The notes under the pieces are model-generated. The model had not been told where the DNA came from. It searched no databases and worked only from the letters and a program-made list of their open reading frames with translations. 64,000 bases of DNA from Actinacidiphila bryophytorum (GTDB lineage: Bacteria > Actinomycetota > Actinomycetes > Streptomycetales > Streptomycetaceae): assembly GCF_016916835.1 (NCBI RefSeq), contig NZ_JAFFIX010000001.1, positions 186,001-250,000 on the forward strand, read 5' to 3'. How positions within the stretch are numbered: the stretch's first letter is position 1; every line of letters starts with the position of its first letter. Positions 15,199 to 23,925 of this stretch are shown piece by piece. A program made the translations under genes and the position numbers.

Positions 15199-15709
15199 AT
15201 GGTGCGTTTTCTTGTGCGACGAGCGGTGAACTACCTCGTTCTCGTCTTTCTCGCCGCGACGATGACCTATTTCATTGCCGCGTCGGCGCTCGAACCGATC
15301 GTCAACTACCTGCAGAAGCACCCGCAGCCGCCGACGAGCACCATCCACAACCTGCTCAGGGCGCAGAACCTGGACCCCGACACACCCATCGCCGTCCGCT
15401 ACTGGCGATGGCTGACCGGCGTCCTGCACGGTGACTTCGGCACCACGTACACCGGGGACTCAGTGCGGGCCGGAACTACTCCCGGCTGGGCTCGCCCGCC
15501 CTCGACGCGCAGATGCGCAAGGCCGGTACGGAGATCGACCACAAGGCGTACCTGGACGACATCACGGCGGCCGACTGCTCTGGGAGCTGGCCGTCAACCT
15601 GCCGCTCTACCAGCGCCCGGCCATCGAGGGCACCAAGTCCACCCTGGCCAACTACGGTGACTTCGGCTTCCAGGACACCGACTGGACGAAGATCGGCTTC
15701 ACCGGCTGA
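15199..15709 (+). pseudogene. Hybrid remnant: peptide ABC permease 5' end joined to substrate-binding protein 3' end
   Basis: The first ~90 codons (from the ATG at 15199) encode the N-terminus of a DppB/OppB-type permease: a first membrane helix, then LTGVLHGDFGTTYTGDSV. From about 15465, in another frame, comes the C-terminal part of a family-5 solute-binding protein (NYSRLGSPALDAQMRKAGTE). Near 15580 the frame shifts again and ends LYQRPAIEGTKSTLANYGDF at 15709. Two junctions are therefore visible: a large deletion fusing two genes and a small frameshifting one. It is convergent with, and slightly overlaps, the MpaB-type gene. It cannot make a working transporter. Confidence 0.85.
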
Positions 15710-16664
15710 CCTTCCGTCCACCCGCGACGGCGCTGCGGCCGGGGCCGGCCCCGGTGCGCGGCGCCGCCCGGGCGTACGCGGCGTCGAGGATCGCCGAGGG
15801 CCGGCTGCCGTAGCGCAGCACCGCCCCGAGAGCCTGCGCCGCAGGACGGTCGAGGCAGTTGCTGACCAGCCAGGGGCGCGTCAGCTCCAGGGCATGGGCG
15901 GCCCATGGCGGCAGGAGGCTGAGCGCCCCGTTGAAAAGAATCCGGACGGCGGCGTTCTCAGCGGGCCCGTCACCGAACCGGCGCAGGAAGCGTGTCGCGG
16001 ACAGGGCCGCTTCTGTGGGGGCGAGTTCCCTGCGGATCCCGGCGAAGTAGGCGCGGACTTCGCGAACCGATGCGGGTACGTCCTCGGCGCCCAGGCGGCG
16101 GGCCACCGTGGCCGCCTCCGCCAGGTACCGGTCCTGCTCGGCGGGCGTGAGGGGGGCGGATCCGAAGACCTGGTAGCCCCTGAGGAAGCTGGTGGCTTCC
16201 GCCGTGTGCACCCAGGTCAGCAGGTGCGGGTCGGCTGCGGAGTAGGGCCTGCCGCCGGGCGCGATGCCGGATATGCGCGAGTGCAGTGAGCGGACGCGGG
16301 CGATGGCCTCCTCGGCCGCCCGGGTGGATCCGTAACTGGTGACCGAGACGAAGCCCGCCGTGCGGTTGAGCCGGCCGAGCGGATCGCTGCGGAAGTCGGA
16401 GTACTGGTCGACCGCCGCCATGGCCAGCGGGTGCAGGCACTGCAGGAGCAGCGCCGCGATCCCGCCGGTCAGCATCCCCGGGGTGTCGCAGTGGACGCGC
16501 CACAGCACACTGCGGGGGCCGAACAGGCCCGGGTCCCCTTCCGGTTCCCGGTAGTGCTCGAGGCGGAGGTCCTCGCCGTGGACGGTGGCGTTCAGCCTGG
16601 CGCCGATGCGCCGGCGCAGCGACGGGCTGCTGGTGTCGTCGAGAGCAGTGAACAGGTGCGACAC
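15699..16664 (-). CDS. MpaB-family (DUF2236) oxygenase-like protein
   Basis: A 321-aa protein of the DUF2236/MpaB family, which includes the latex-clearing oxygenase Lcp and the fungal MpaB and uses b-type haem in Lcp. The conserved blocks HPLAMAAV and LLTWVHTAEATSFLRGY carry His residues placed as haem ligands in the family. No signal peptide is seen, so a cytosolic or membrane-associated location is likely. It has its own copy of the shared promoter-like motif, which overlaps the stop of the upstream gene, so it looks like a separate member of the ECF regulon. Confidence 0.82.
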   Translation of the reverse strand: MSHLFTALDDTSSPSLRRRIGARLNATVHGEDLRLEHYREPEGDPGLFGPRSVLWRVHCDTPGMLTGGIAALLLQCLHPLAMAAVDQYSDFRSDPLGRLNRTAGFVSVTSYGSTRAAEEAIARVRSLHSRISGIAPGGRPYSAADPHLLTWVHTAEATSFLRGYQVFGSAPLTPAEQDRYLAEAATVARRLGAEDVPASVREVRAYFAGIRRELAPTEAALSATRFLRRFGDGPAENAAVRILFNGALSLLPPWAAHALELTRPWLVSNCLDRPAAQALGAVLRYGSRPSAILDAAYARAAPRTGAGPGRSAVAGGRKVSR

Positions 16665-16686
16665 CGGCCGGCCTCCATCATCGTGC

Positions 16687-16715
16687 GGTCACCAGGAGAT
16701 AGGCCTTCGCGTTAC
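16687..16715 (-). promoter_or_regulatory. Shared promoter-like motif, site 4 (MpaB-like gene)
   Basis: Minus strand: GTAAC (16715-16711), 8 nt, CTATCT (16702-16697), then GGTGACC (16693-16687), 23 nt before the start codon. The motif overlaps the TAA stop of the preceding gene. Confidence 0.55.
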
Positions 16716-17212
16716 ACCGGCGCCTTGCGGCGTTCGCGCCACAGGCGGAAGGCCAGGTGGAGTCCTGACAGGCCGAACAGCACGCCGGTGACGGCCATCC
16801 AGCGGGTGCGGAAGACGCCGGCGTCGAGCAGGGTCGCGTAGCGGAGCTGGGCGCCGCTGTCCTGGGAGATCAGGGGCCAGTAGACGAGCAGCAGCATCAG
16901 GGAGACGAAGGCCGGCACCCGGATGTGGTTGACCACGGCGATACGGCGGGGCGAGCGCGGGCGGGAGCCGCGTACGGCCCTGTGCAGGAGCCAGTCCGCG
17001 CTGCCGTACAGCGGGACCGCCACCAGGTCGTGGACGACCGCGGCGCCGACGGCCCACTCCAGCACGCCCCGCCAGTCGCCGGCCAGCAGCTGGGCCATGG
17101 CGTAGCCGCAGAGCGCGAAGGAGGCCAGCAGGGTGGCCAGGTGCCACCACGGTTCGCCGTAGAGGAGGTGGAAGAGCCGCCGCACGACCGGCTTCCTGTC
17201 CGGTGATGTCAT
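16712..17212 (-). CDS. Small polytopic membrane protein
   Basis: A 166-aa protein with four hydrophobic segments (around ATLLASFALCGYAM, AAVVHDLVAVPLYGSADWLL, VPAFVSLMLLLVYWPLI and a C-terminal helix). The ATG at 17212 overlaps the stop of the haem-molybdenum oxidoreductase gene (ATGA), so translation is coupled and the two probably work together in the membrane. Conserved-looking His/Asp in VVHDLVAVP could matter. I do not recognise a named family. Confidence 0.75.
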   Translation of the reverse strand: MTSPDRKPVVRRLFHLLYGEPWWHLATLLASFALCGYAMAQLLAGDWRGVLEWAVGAAVVHDLVAVPLYGSADWLLHRAVRGSRPRSPRRIAVVNHIRVPAFVSLMLLLVYWPLISQDSGAQLRYATLLDAGVFRTRWMAVTGVLFGLSGLHLAFRLWRERRKAPV

Positions 17213-18495
17213 GTCCGCTCCGGGAAGTCGGTCGCTCCGAAGGTCAGCCGCCCGACCCACTTGGTGTTCATCACCCCGGGCGCGCCGGGGATGATCACGC
17301 GGGCCGGGTAGCCGTGGTCAGGGGTGAGATCGGCGCCGTTGACGCGCAGGGCCAGCAGCGTTCTGCCGTCCCGGACCTGGCCCGCGCTCAGTGCCACCGC
17401 GCGGAAGGAGCCGGTGAGCTGGATGGACTCGACGAACACGCCAGGGGGGTCGTCCGGGTGCCCGACCAGGGCGGCCAGATCACGCAGCCGCACGCCTTCC
17501 CAGTGCTGGTCGCCGGTGGACCAGCCTTCGACGCAGGCGATGGGCAGGGCAGCGCGGGCCTGGGCCATGCGCTGCAGCTCCGCGAGGCCCAGCCGGACGC
17601 TGCCGCCGGCGCCGCTGACCGTCAGCTGCCAGTCGGCACCCACGTCCTGCGGCCGGATGTGCGCGCCGGCCGCGGTCTTGTTCACCGGAAAGCCTCCCGG
17701 GCCTGTGCCCGGCGACCGGCCGTGGGGTGCGAGCAGCGCCGTGCCGCGCAGGGGGCCGCCGATGCTCTGCCCGGCGGTCACCACCGCGAGCGCCAGCGAA
17801 CCCAGGCCGACCATGCCGAGCAGGCCGCGCCGGGAGATCGTCGGGTCCGCCGGGCGGGCCGCGACCAGGCCGCCGCTGTCGGGGGGTTCCGGCCGGGTGC
17901 GTGACGTCGGGGTGCGCAGCTCGGCGCGGAAGTCGCGGCTGCGCAATGCCCGCACGGCCGTGGGGAGTCTGAGCGCCACATGGGCCAGGACCGCGCCGAC
18001 GAACACCCACGCACCGTAGAAGTGCAGCGGATAGAACGAGCCGGGGAAGACGTAGTCCAGCTGTACGTTGAGGATGCCGGTCACGAACTCGAAGAAGCCG
18101 CCTCCGACCAGGAGCAGCAGCGACAGCCGCTCCAGGGCGTGGCCCACCGAGCGCACCGGCGGCAGCGCGAACAGCTTCGGCACCACGGACCACAGCTTGG
18201 CCAGCAGCACCGGCACCAGCACGATCCCCAGCGTGACGTGCACACCCTGGTTGAGGCGGTAAAGCCAGTAGGGATGCGTGGGCCAGGAGAACAGGTAGAA
18301 GCCGAGCAGCCCCTTGCCCGGCGTCTTGTCGTTCACGTGCGACAGGTTCGGGTTGTACGCGGCGTACGACAGCAAGCCGGTGACGAACAGCACCGGGATG
18401 CCGACCAGCAGGACGGCGCCGAGCACCGACGTGAGCCAGGGGCCGCGCAGCGGGCTGCGCCACAGCTCGTTCGGGCGGGGGAGGGGGACCTTCAT
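17209..18495 (-). CDS. Polytopic haem-molybdenum oxidoreductase (cytochrome b-like + sulfite-oxidase-fold domain)
   Basis: A 428-aa fusion. The N-terminal ~200 residues carry four to five membrane helices with His residues suited to b-haem (HVTLGIVL, HFYGAWVF). A twin-arginine-like motif (SRRGLLGMVG) then precedes a hydrophobic segment and a C-terminal oxidoreductase molybdopterin domain with the Mo-ligand Cys in PIACVEGWS and the GYPARVIIPG block. This layout matches the actinobacterial haem-molybdenum proteins known to need Sec and then Tat for assembly. Electrons would pass between the external Mo site and the membrane; the substrate is unknown. Confidence 0.85.
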   Translation of the reverse strand: MKVPLPRPNELWRSPLRGPWLTSVLGAVLLVGIPVLFVTGLLSYAAYNPNLSHVNDKTPGKGLLGFYLFSWPTHPYWLYRLNQGVHVTLGIVLVPVLLAKLWSVVPKLFALPPVRSVGHALERLSLLLLVGGGFFEFVTGILNVQLDYVFPGSFYPLHFYGAWVFVGAVLAHVALRLPTAVRALRSRDFRAELRTPTSRTRPEPPDSGGLVAARPADPTISRRGLLGMVGLGSLALAVVTAGQSIGGPLRGTALLAPHGRSPGTGPGGFPVNKTAAGAHIRPQDVGADWQLTVSGAGGSVRLGLAELQRMAQARAALPIACVEGWSTGDQHWEGVRLRDLAALVGHPDDPPGVFVESIQLTGSFRAVALSAGQVRDGRTLLALRVNGADLTPDHGYPARVIIPGAPGVMNTKWVGRLTFGATDFPERT

Positions 18496-18614
18496 GCCCG
18501 CCGACCCTAGGGGCGAAAACCGCCCGGGCGACCGGATCGACTCATGACGGAATTGTGACGTCGTCCCGGGGCGCGGGCAGTCCTTGCGGAAGTCTGACGT
18601 GCGGGCGAGCGGCC

Positions 18615-18650
18615 GTGACCGCGGCGCTCCGGGTGCCTAGGGTGCCGCAG
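18615..18650 (+). promoter_or_regulatory. Vegetative-type promoter for a leaderless transcript
   Basis: GTGACC (18615-18620), 17 nt, TAGGGT (18638-18643), then GTG at 18651. The predicted transcription start falls at or just before the GTG, so the message would be leaderless. Confidence 0.45.
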
Positions 18651-20114
18651 GTGAGCCCCTTCTCCGCGAGCCCGCCGAGTCCGCCGAGTCCGCCGAGCCC
18701 CGCAGGCAACGCTGCGGCCGCAGGACCCGCGGCCGTGTCCCCGAGCGGCCACCTGCCCCGCCTGCCGGGGCGCACGTCCCGCCGCCGGGACGTGGCGGCA
18801 GCCGGCGCGGCACTGCTCCTCTTCGCCGTCCTGGCGGGGATCGGCGCCTGGCTCCAGCGCGACAGCCCCGTGCTCAGGTCCCCCCTCCCGCCCCTGGAGG
18901 CGTGGTGGCGTCCGCACACCGGCCCCGGCACGCCCCTGGCCGTGACGGTCGCCGTCCTGGTCGTCGCGTACGGCCCGCCGCTGGCGGTGCGACTTCCCTG
19001 GCGCGGGCTGCTGTGGTCGGGGTGGGCCGCCGCGATGGCGTGGACCTGGTCGCTGGCCCTGGTGGACGGCTGGCGTCGCGGCATCGCAGGGCGGCTCGAC
19101 GAGACCGGCGAGTACCTGACGCAGCTGCACCGCTTCGACGACCTCGGGCCGGCACTGCGGACGTACACCGACCACATCCTGATCGGCTCGCCCCAGAACT
19201 GGACCACGCACATCGCCGGCCACCCGCCCGGCGCCGTGCTGACCTTCGTCGGTCTTGACCGGATCGGGCTGGGCGGCGGCACCTGGGCCGCCGCCTTCGT
19301 GATGACCGCCGGCACGTCCCTGGTCGTCGCCGTGCTGGTCACGCTGCGCCTTCTGGTCGGCGAGCAGGCGGCCCGCGCCGCGGCGCCCTTCCTGGCCCTG
19401 GCGCCAGGCGCGGTCTGGGTCGGAGTGGCCGCCGACGGCTACTTCGCGGCCGTGGCCGCCTGGTCGCTGGCGCTGCTCGCCGTGGCCGCGACACGGCGTT
19501 CACCGGTGATGTGCGCGGTCGCCGGGTTCGGCGGCGGGCTGCTGTTCGGCGCCTCCTGCTACCTGTCGTACGGCCTGGTGCTGCTCGCCGTTCCGGCGGC
19601 CGCGGTGCTGGTGTGCGCCCGCACCGCCCGCCCGCTGCCGTACGCGCTCGCCGGGGCGGCCGTCGTGCTGGCCGCGTTCACCGCCGCCGGTTTCGACTGG
19701 TGGGAGGCGTACGGGCTGCTGCGGACCCGGTACTACCAGGGCTACGGCGGCGTACGCCCGTACAGCTACTGGTTCTTCGGCGACATCGCGACGGCCGTCG
19801 CGGCAGCCGGGATCGCCTCGGCCGCGGGGCTGCGCCGAGTGCTGACGGCAGCGCCCGGCCTGCTGCGGACCCGGGCGTGGGAGAGCCGGCCCGCGGTCGC
19901 GGCGGTCCTGCTGCCGTGCGGCTTCCTGCTGGCGATGCTCGCCGCGGACCTGACCGGCATGAGCAAGGCGGAGACCGAGCGCATCTGGCTGCCGTTCACC
20001 CTGTGGCTGCCCGCCTTCGCCGGTTTCCTCCCCGGCCGCGACCACCGCGGCTGGCTGGCGGTCCAGGCGGTGACCGCACTGCTGCTCAACCACCTGCTCC
20101 TGACGGCCTGGTGA
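18651..20114 (+). CDS. Integral membrane protein, GT-C-like fold
   Basis: A 487-aa protein from the GTG at 18651; the frame is open from 18555, but a -10 element sits 8 nt before this GTG. A Ser/Pro-rich N-terminus coded by a CCGAGTCCG-type repeat is followed by about ten membrane helices. The first external loop after helix 2 has DETGEYLTQLHRF and WTTHIAGHPPGA, reminiscent of GT-C glycosyltransferases that use polyprenyl-linked sugars, but I cannot confirm the catalytic DE motif. The divergent gene is the haem-molybdenum oxidoreductase. An 11-bp inverted repeat (GGCCTGGTGAC, near 20105 and 20185) may terminate transcription. Confidence 0.75.
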   Translation: MSPFSASPPSPPSPPSPAGNAAAAGPAAVSPSGHLPRLPGRTSRRRDVAAAGAALLLFAVLAGIGAWLQRDSPVLRSPLPPLEAWWRPHTGPGTPLAVTVAVLVVAYGPPLAVRLPWRGLLWSGWAAAMAWTWSLALVDGWRRGIAGRLDETGEYLTQLHRFDDLGPALRTYTDHILIGSPQNWTTHIAGHPPGAVLTFVGLDRIGLGGGTWAAAFVMTAGTSLVVAVLVTLRLLVGEQAARAAAPFLALAPGAVWVGVAADGYFAAVAAWSLALLAVAATRRSPVMCAVAGFGGGLLFGASCYLSYGLVLLAVPAAAVLVCARTARPLPYALAGAAVVLAAFTAAGFDWWEAYGLLRTRYYQGYGGVRPYSYWFFGDIATAVAAAGIASAAGLRRVLTAAPGLLRTRAWESRPAVAAVLLPCGFLLAMLAADLTGMSKAETERIWLPFTLWLPAFAGFLPGRDHRGWLAVQAVTALLLNHLLLTAW

Positions 20115-20236
20115 CGGCTGCCTGCCCCGACTGAGGACTCCCGGCCCGTTCGCCTTCTTGCCCGGCGACGGAACGACGTCGTCACCAGGCCGGGCCGTAC
20201 CGCGGCCCTATGCGCGACGGCTGTATGCGACGGCTT

Positions 20237-21322
20237 TCAGGCGCGGGCGGCCGCGGGCGGCGCCGTGGACCCCCGGACCATCAGCTCCGTCGTGATCGTG
20301 GCGACCCCGCCGGGCGGCGGAGTGATGCGCCCCATCACCAGCCGGCCCGCCCGCGCGCCCGCCTCCTGCAGGGGGATGCGGACCGTGGTCAGCGCGGGCG
20401 AGGCGTCCGCGCTGAAGGGCAGGTCGTCGAAGCCGGCCACGGAGACGTCGCCGGGGATGCTCAGCCCGCGGTCGCGCAGCGCGGCGCACACGCCGAGCGC
20501 CACCGTGTCGTTGGCGGCGACGATCGCGGTCACCCCCACGTCCCTGCGCAGCAGTTCGAGTGTCGCGTCGAAACCGGCGTCGCGGTCGTAGCCGCCGTGC
20601 ACGATCAACTGGTCGGCGTCCGCGCCCGCCTCGGTGCCCGGCCCCATTCCGTGGGCCTCCAGCGCCGCCCGGTGGCCGGCCAGCCGGTGCCCGGTGGTGC
20701 TGCGCTCTGCGGGACCCGTCACGTAGCCGATCCTGCGGTGGCCGAGGGAGAGCAGGTGTTCGGTCAGCCGTCGGGCGCCGCCGTGGTTGTCGAAGGCCAG
20801 GGTGGTCAGCGGGCCGCTGTCGCCCGGCAGGGTCAGCGGCGGCCGTCCGCACAGCACGATCCGGGTGCCGGACGCGGACAGCCGGGCGAGCCGAGCGACC
20901 ACGGCCTCGCTGTGCGCCGAGCTGTCCACCGCGCCGCCGGTCAGCACCACCCCGGCGGCCCGCTGGCGCTCCAGCAGCGTGAGGTAGGTCAGTTCGGCCT
21001 CTGGCGACCCGCCGGTGTTGCACACCACGGTGAGCTTGCCGCCGGGCTCCGCGGCACCCACGCCGACCTCGGCCTGCAGCGCGCTGGCGATGAGGCCGAA
21101 GAAGGGGTCGGCAACGTCGTTGACGAGCACACCGACCAGGTCGGAGGTGGCCGCGGCCAGCGCACGCGCCTGGCCGTTGACGACGTAGTCCAGCTCGGCC
21201 ACGGCGCGCTGGACCCGTTCGCGGGTGCTGCCCGCCACCGGGTAGTTGCCGTTGAGCACCCGGGAGACCGTGGCGGACGACACCCCGGCGCGTGCGGCGA
21301 CATCGGCCAGTGTCACTGCCAT
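20237..21322 (-). CDS. LacI-family transcriptional repressor
   Basis: A 361-aa protein with an N-terminal LacI HTH (TLADVAARAGVSSATVSRVLNG), the hinge helix (ARALAAA) and a periplasmic-binding-protein-like sugar domain ending FDDLPFSADASPALTTVRIP. It is divergent from the Gfo/Idh/MocA operon, with two LacI-type palindromes in the gap, so it most likely represses both itself and that operon until a sugar or sugar-derived inducer binds. Confidence 0.92.
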   Translation of the reverse strand: MAVTLADVAARAGVSSATVSRVLNGNYPVAGSTRERVQRAVAELDYVVNGQARALAAATSDLVGVLVNDVADPFFGLIASALQAEVGVGAAEPGGKLTVVCNTGGSPEAELTYLTLLERQRAAGVVLTGGAVDSSAHSEAVVARLARLSASGTRIVLCGRPPLTLPGDSGPLTTLAFDNHGGARRLTEHLLSLGHRRIGYVTGPAERSTTGHRLAGHRAALEAHGMGPGTEAGADADQLIVHGGYDRDAGFDATLELLRRDVGVTAIVAANDTVALGVCAALRDRGLSIPGDVSVAGFDDLPFSADASPALTTVRIPLQEAGARAGRLVMGRITPPPGGVATITTELMVRGSTAPPAAARA

Positions 21323-21450
21323 CTCGCTGCGGTCCTCCTCCGTCTTCCGCGGTTCCTGCGGTTCCGCGGATCGTGCGGGTCGTGCGGATTCCGCGGGTCA
21401 TGCTCTCATCCCGGCCGCCCGGCGTCATCGCGAGCGTACGCGCAAGCGGC

Positions 21451-21464
21451 AGCAAGCGCTTACC
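21451..21464. promoter_or_regulatory. LacI-family operator 1
   Basis: AGCAAGCGCTTACC, centred on the AAGCGCTT palindrome typical of LacI/GalR operators, in the divergent gap. Confidence 0.75.
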
Positions 21465-21522
21465 CCATCACCTGGGCGAGTCTTGCCCGAAGGGAGACCG
21501 GCGGGTTAGCGTGATGCGGAAA

Positions 21523-21534
21523 GAAAGCGCTTGC
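21523..21534. promoter_or_regulatory. LacI-family operator 2
   Basis: GAAAGCGCTTGC, 89 bp upstream of the GTG of the first catabolic gene. It shares the AAGCGCTT core with operator 1; the cores lie about 72 bp apart, close to seven helical turns, compatible with looping. Confidence 0.75.
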
Positions 21535-21622
21535 TGTACGCCTTGCTGCGGCGCTCGCCATCCGTTGCCGCCACGGCTCCGCTCACCGGGGCCCCGCCGA
21601 ACCACCGAGAAGAGGACCCCAC

Positions 21623-22774
21623 GTGACACGCAGGACTGTGCGGATCGCCATGAACGGCGTCACCGGACGCATGGGATACCGGCAGCACTTGGTCCGCTCG
21701 ATCCTCAGCCTGCAGCAGCAGGGCGGGCTCGACCTGGGCGACGGCACCACGCTGTGGCCCGAGCCGGTCCTGGTGGGCAGGAGGGAGCACGCGCTGCGGG
21801 CCATGGCCGAGCAGCACGGCATCGAGCACTGGTCGACCGACCTGGACGCGGTGCTCGCCGACCCCTCGGTCGAGATCTACTTCGACGCCCAGGTCACCTC
21901 CGCCCGCGAGGACGCGGTCCGCCAGGCGATCGCCGCGGGCAAGCACATCTACTGCGAGAAGCCCACCGCCACCTCGCTCGACGGCGCCCTGGAACTGGCC
22001 AGGCTCGCGGTGGCCGCGGGCGTCAAGCACGGGGTGGTGCAGGACAAGCTCTTCCTGCCCGGCCTGCAGAAGCTCAAGCGGCTGGTCGACGGCGGCTTCT
22101 TCGGCCGCATCCTGTCCGTCCGCGGCGAGTTCGGCTACTGGGTCTTCGAGGGCGACTGGCAGAGCGCCCAGCGGCCGTCGTGGAACTACCGGGCGCAGGA
22201 CGGCGGCGGCATCGTTGCCGACATGTTCCCGCACTGGGAGTACGTCATGCACGAGACCTTCGGCCGCGTGCGCACCGTCCAGGCGCTGGCGACCACCCAT
22301 GTGCCGCAGCGCTGGGACGAGCGCGGCAAGCCCTACGACGCCACCGCCGACGACGCCGCCTACGGCATCTTCGAGCTGGACGGCGGCGCCGTCGCGCAGA
22401 TCAACTCGTCCTGGACAGTCCGCGTCAACCGCGACGAACTGGTGGAGTTCCAGGTGGACGGCACATACGGCTCCGCCGTCGCCGGGCTGCGCAATTGCCG
22501 CGTCCAGCACCGCTCTGCGACCCCCAAGCCGGTGTGGAACCCCGACCTGCCCGCCACCGAGGCCTTCCGCGACCAGTGGCAGGAGGTCCCGGACAACACC
22601 GAGTTCGACAACGGCTTCAAGGCCCAGTGGGAGCTGTTCCTGCGCCATGTCGCCCTGGACGAGCCCTGGCGCTGGGACCTGACCGCCGGCGCCCGCGGCG
22701 TCCAGCTCGCCGAACTCGGCCTGCGGTCCTCCGCGGAGGGCCGCCGCCTCGACGTCCCGGAGCTGTCCCTGTGA
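21623..22774 (+). CDS. Gfo/Idh/MocA-family oxidoreductase
   Basis: A 383-aa NAD(P)-dependent sugar dehydrogenase-type protein. It has an N-terminal Rossmann region (RIAMNGVTGRMGYRQHL), the family signature YCEKPTATS (Lys in the EKP motif) and a C-terminal alpha/beta domain with DMFPHWEYV. It starts with GTG after GAGAAGAGGA. It is first of three overlapping genes and under the LacI operators. It probably oxidises a sugar or inositol-like compound; the substrate cannot be read from sequence. Confidence 0.9.
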   Translation: MTRRTVRIAMNGVTGRMGYRQHLVRSILSLQQQGGLDLGDGTTLWPEPVLVGRREHALRAMAEQHGIEHWSTDLDAVLADPSVEIYFDAQVTSAREDAVRQAIAAGKHIYCEKPTATSLDGALELARLAVAAGVKHGVVQDKLFLPGLQKLKRLVDGGFFGRILSVRGEFGYWVFEGDWQSAQRPSWNYRAQDGGGIVADMFPHWEYVMHETFGRVRTVQALATTHVPQRWDERGKPYDATADDAAYGIFELDGGAVAQINSSWTVRVNRDELVEFQVDGTYGSAVAGLRNCRVQHRSATPKPVWNPDLPATEAFRDQWQEVPDNTEFDNGFKAQWELFLRHVALDEPWRWDLTAGARGVQLAELGLRSSAEGRRLDVPELSL

Positions 22775-23925
22775 CCATCCAGCTGCCCGACGCGTCCGGC
22801 GGACTGCGCGGATATGTGCCGCGCCCGGAACCCGCCGCCCTGGCCACGGAACTCCCGCTGCGCAGCCGTGTGGTGTATTCCGCCGCCCATGTGGTGGCCG
22901 ACCCGCTCCGCACCGCCGCGGACGAACCCGCCGCGGTGGACTGGGACACCACCCTGGCATTCCGCCGCCACCTGTGGGCGCACGGCCTGGGCGTCGCGGA
23001 GGCCATGGACACCGCCCAGCGCGGCATGGGCCTGGACTGGCCCGTCGCCGCCGAGCTGATCCGCAGGTCGTCCGCCGAGGCGCGGTCCGCCGGCGGCCGG
23101 ATCGCCTGCGGGGTCGGCACCGACCAGCTCACAGGACCCGCCGCCACCCTTGCCGAGGTCACGGCCGCCTACGAGGAGCAGCTCGCGGTGGTCGAGGCGG
23201 CCGGCTCACAGGCCGTGCTGATGGCCTCCCGGGCGCTCGCCGCCGTCGCGAAGGGGCCCGAGGACTACCTCCAGGTCTACGGGCACCTGCTGCGCCAGTC
23301 CGCCGACCGGGTGATCCTGCACTGGCTGGGGCCGATGTTCGACCCGGCGCTCGAAGGCTACTGGGGCAGCGCCGACCTCGACGCGGCCACCGAGACCTTC
23401 CTCGACGTGATCGCCGCCCACCCCGACAAGGTGGACGGCGTGAAGATCTCGCTGCTCGACGCCCGCCGCGAGGTGGAGCTGCGCCGCCGCCTCCCCGACG
23501 GCGTGCGCTGCTACACCGGCGACGACTTCAACTACCCGGAGCTGATCGAGGGCGACGCCCGGGGCTTCAGCCACGCCCTGCTCGGCATCTTCGACCCGCT
23601 CGCGCCGCTGGCCGCCGCCGCGGTCAGCACCCTGGACACCGGGGACGCAGCCGGCTTCCGGCGGCTGCTCGACCCGACCGTGGAGCTGTCCCGGCACCTC
23701 TTCTGCGCCCCGACGCGCTTCTACAAGACCGGCGTCGTGCTGCTCGCCTGGCTGGCCGGTCACCAGCGGCACTTCACCATGGTCGGCGGGCTGCAGTCGG
23801 CCCGCTCGCTGCCGCACCTCGCGCGCGCGTACGAACTGGCCGACCAGGTGGGGCTGTTCCCCGACCCGGCACTCGCCGAGGCCCGGATGCGCGGGCTGCT
23901 GACCCTGCACGGAGTGGACGCATGA
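22771..23925 (+). CDS. DUF993 / dihydrodipicolinate-synthase-like aldolase
   Basis: A 384-aa protein whose GTG overlaps the previous stop (GTGA). It contains ACGVGTDQL, HWLGPMFDPALEGYWG, DGVKISLLD with a candidate Schiff-base Lys, YTGDDFNY and HFTMVGGLQSARS, which fit the DUF993 family of TIM-barrel aldolase-like proteins. In this operon it would cleave or rearrange the product of the dehydrogenase. It is longer than classical DapA (~290 aa), as is usual for DUF993. Confidence 0.82.
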   Translation: MTIQLPDASGGLRGYVPRPEPAALATELPLRSRVVYSAAHVVADPLRTAADEPAAVDWDTTLAFRRHLWAHGLGVAEAMDTAQRGMGLDWPVAAELIRRSSAEARSAGGRIACGVGTDQLTGPAATLAEVTAAYEEQLAVVEAAGSQAVLMASRALAAVAKGPEDYLQVYGHLLRQSADRVILHWLGPMFDPALEGYWGSADLDAATETFLDVIAAHPDKVDGVKISLLDARREVELRRRLPDGVRCYTGDDFNYPELIEGDARGFSHALLGIFDPLAPLAAAAVSTLDTGDAAGFRRLLDPTVELSRHLFCAPTRFYKTGVVLLAWLAGHQRHFTMVGGLQSARSLPHLARAYELADQVGLFPDPALAEARMRGLLTLHGVDA

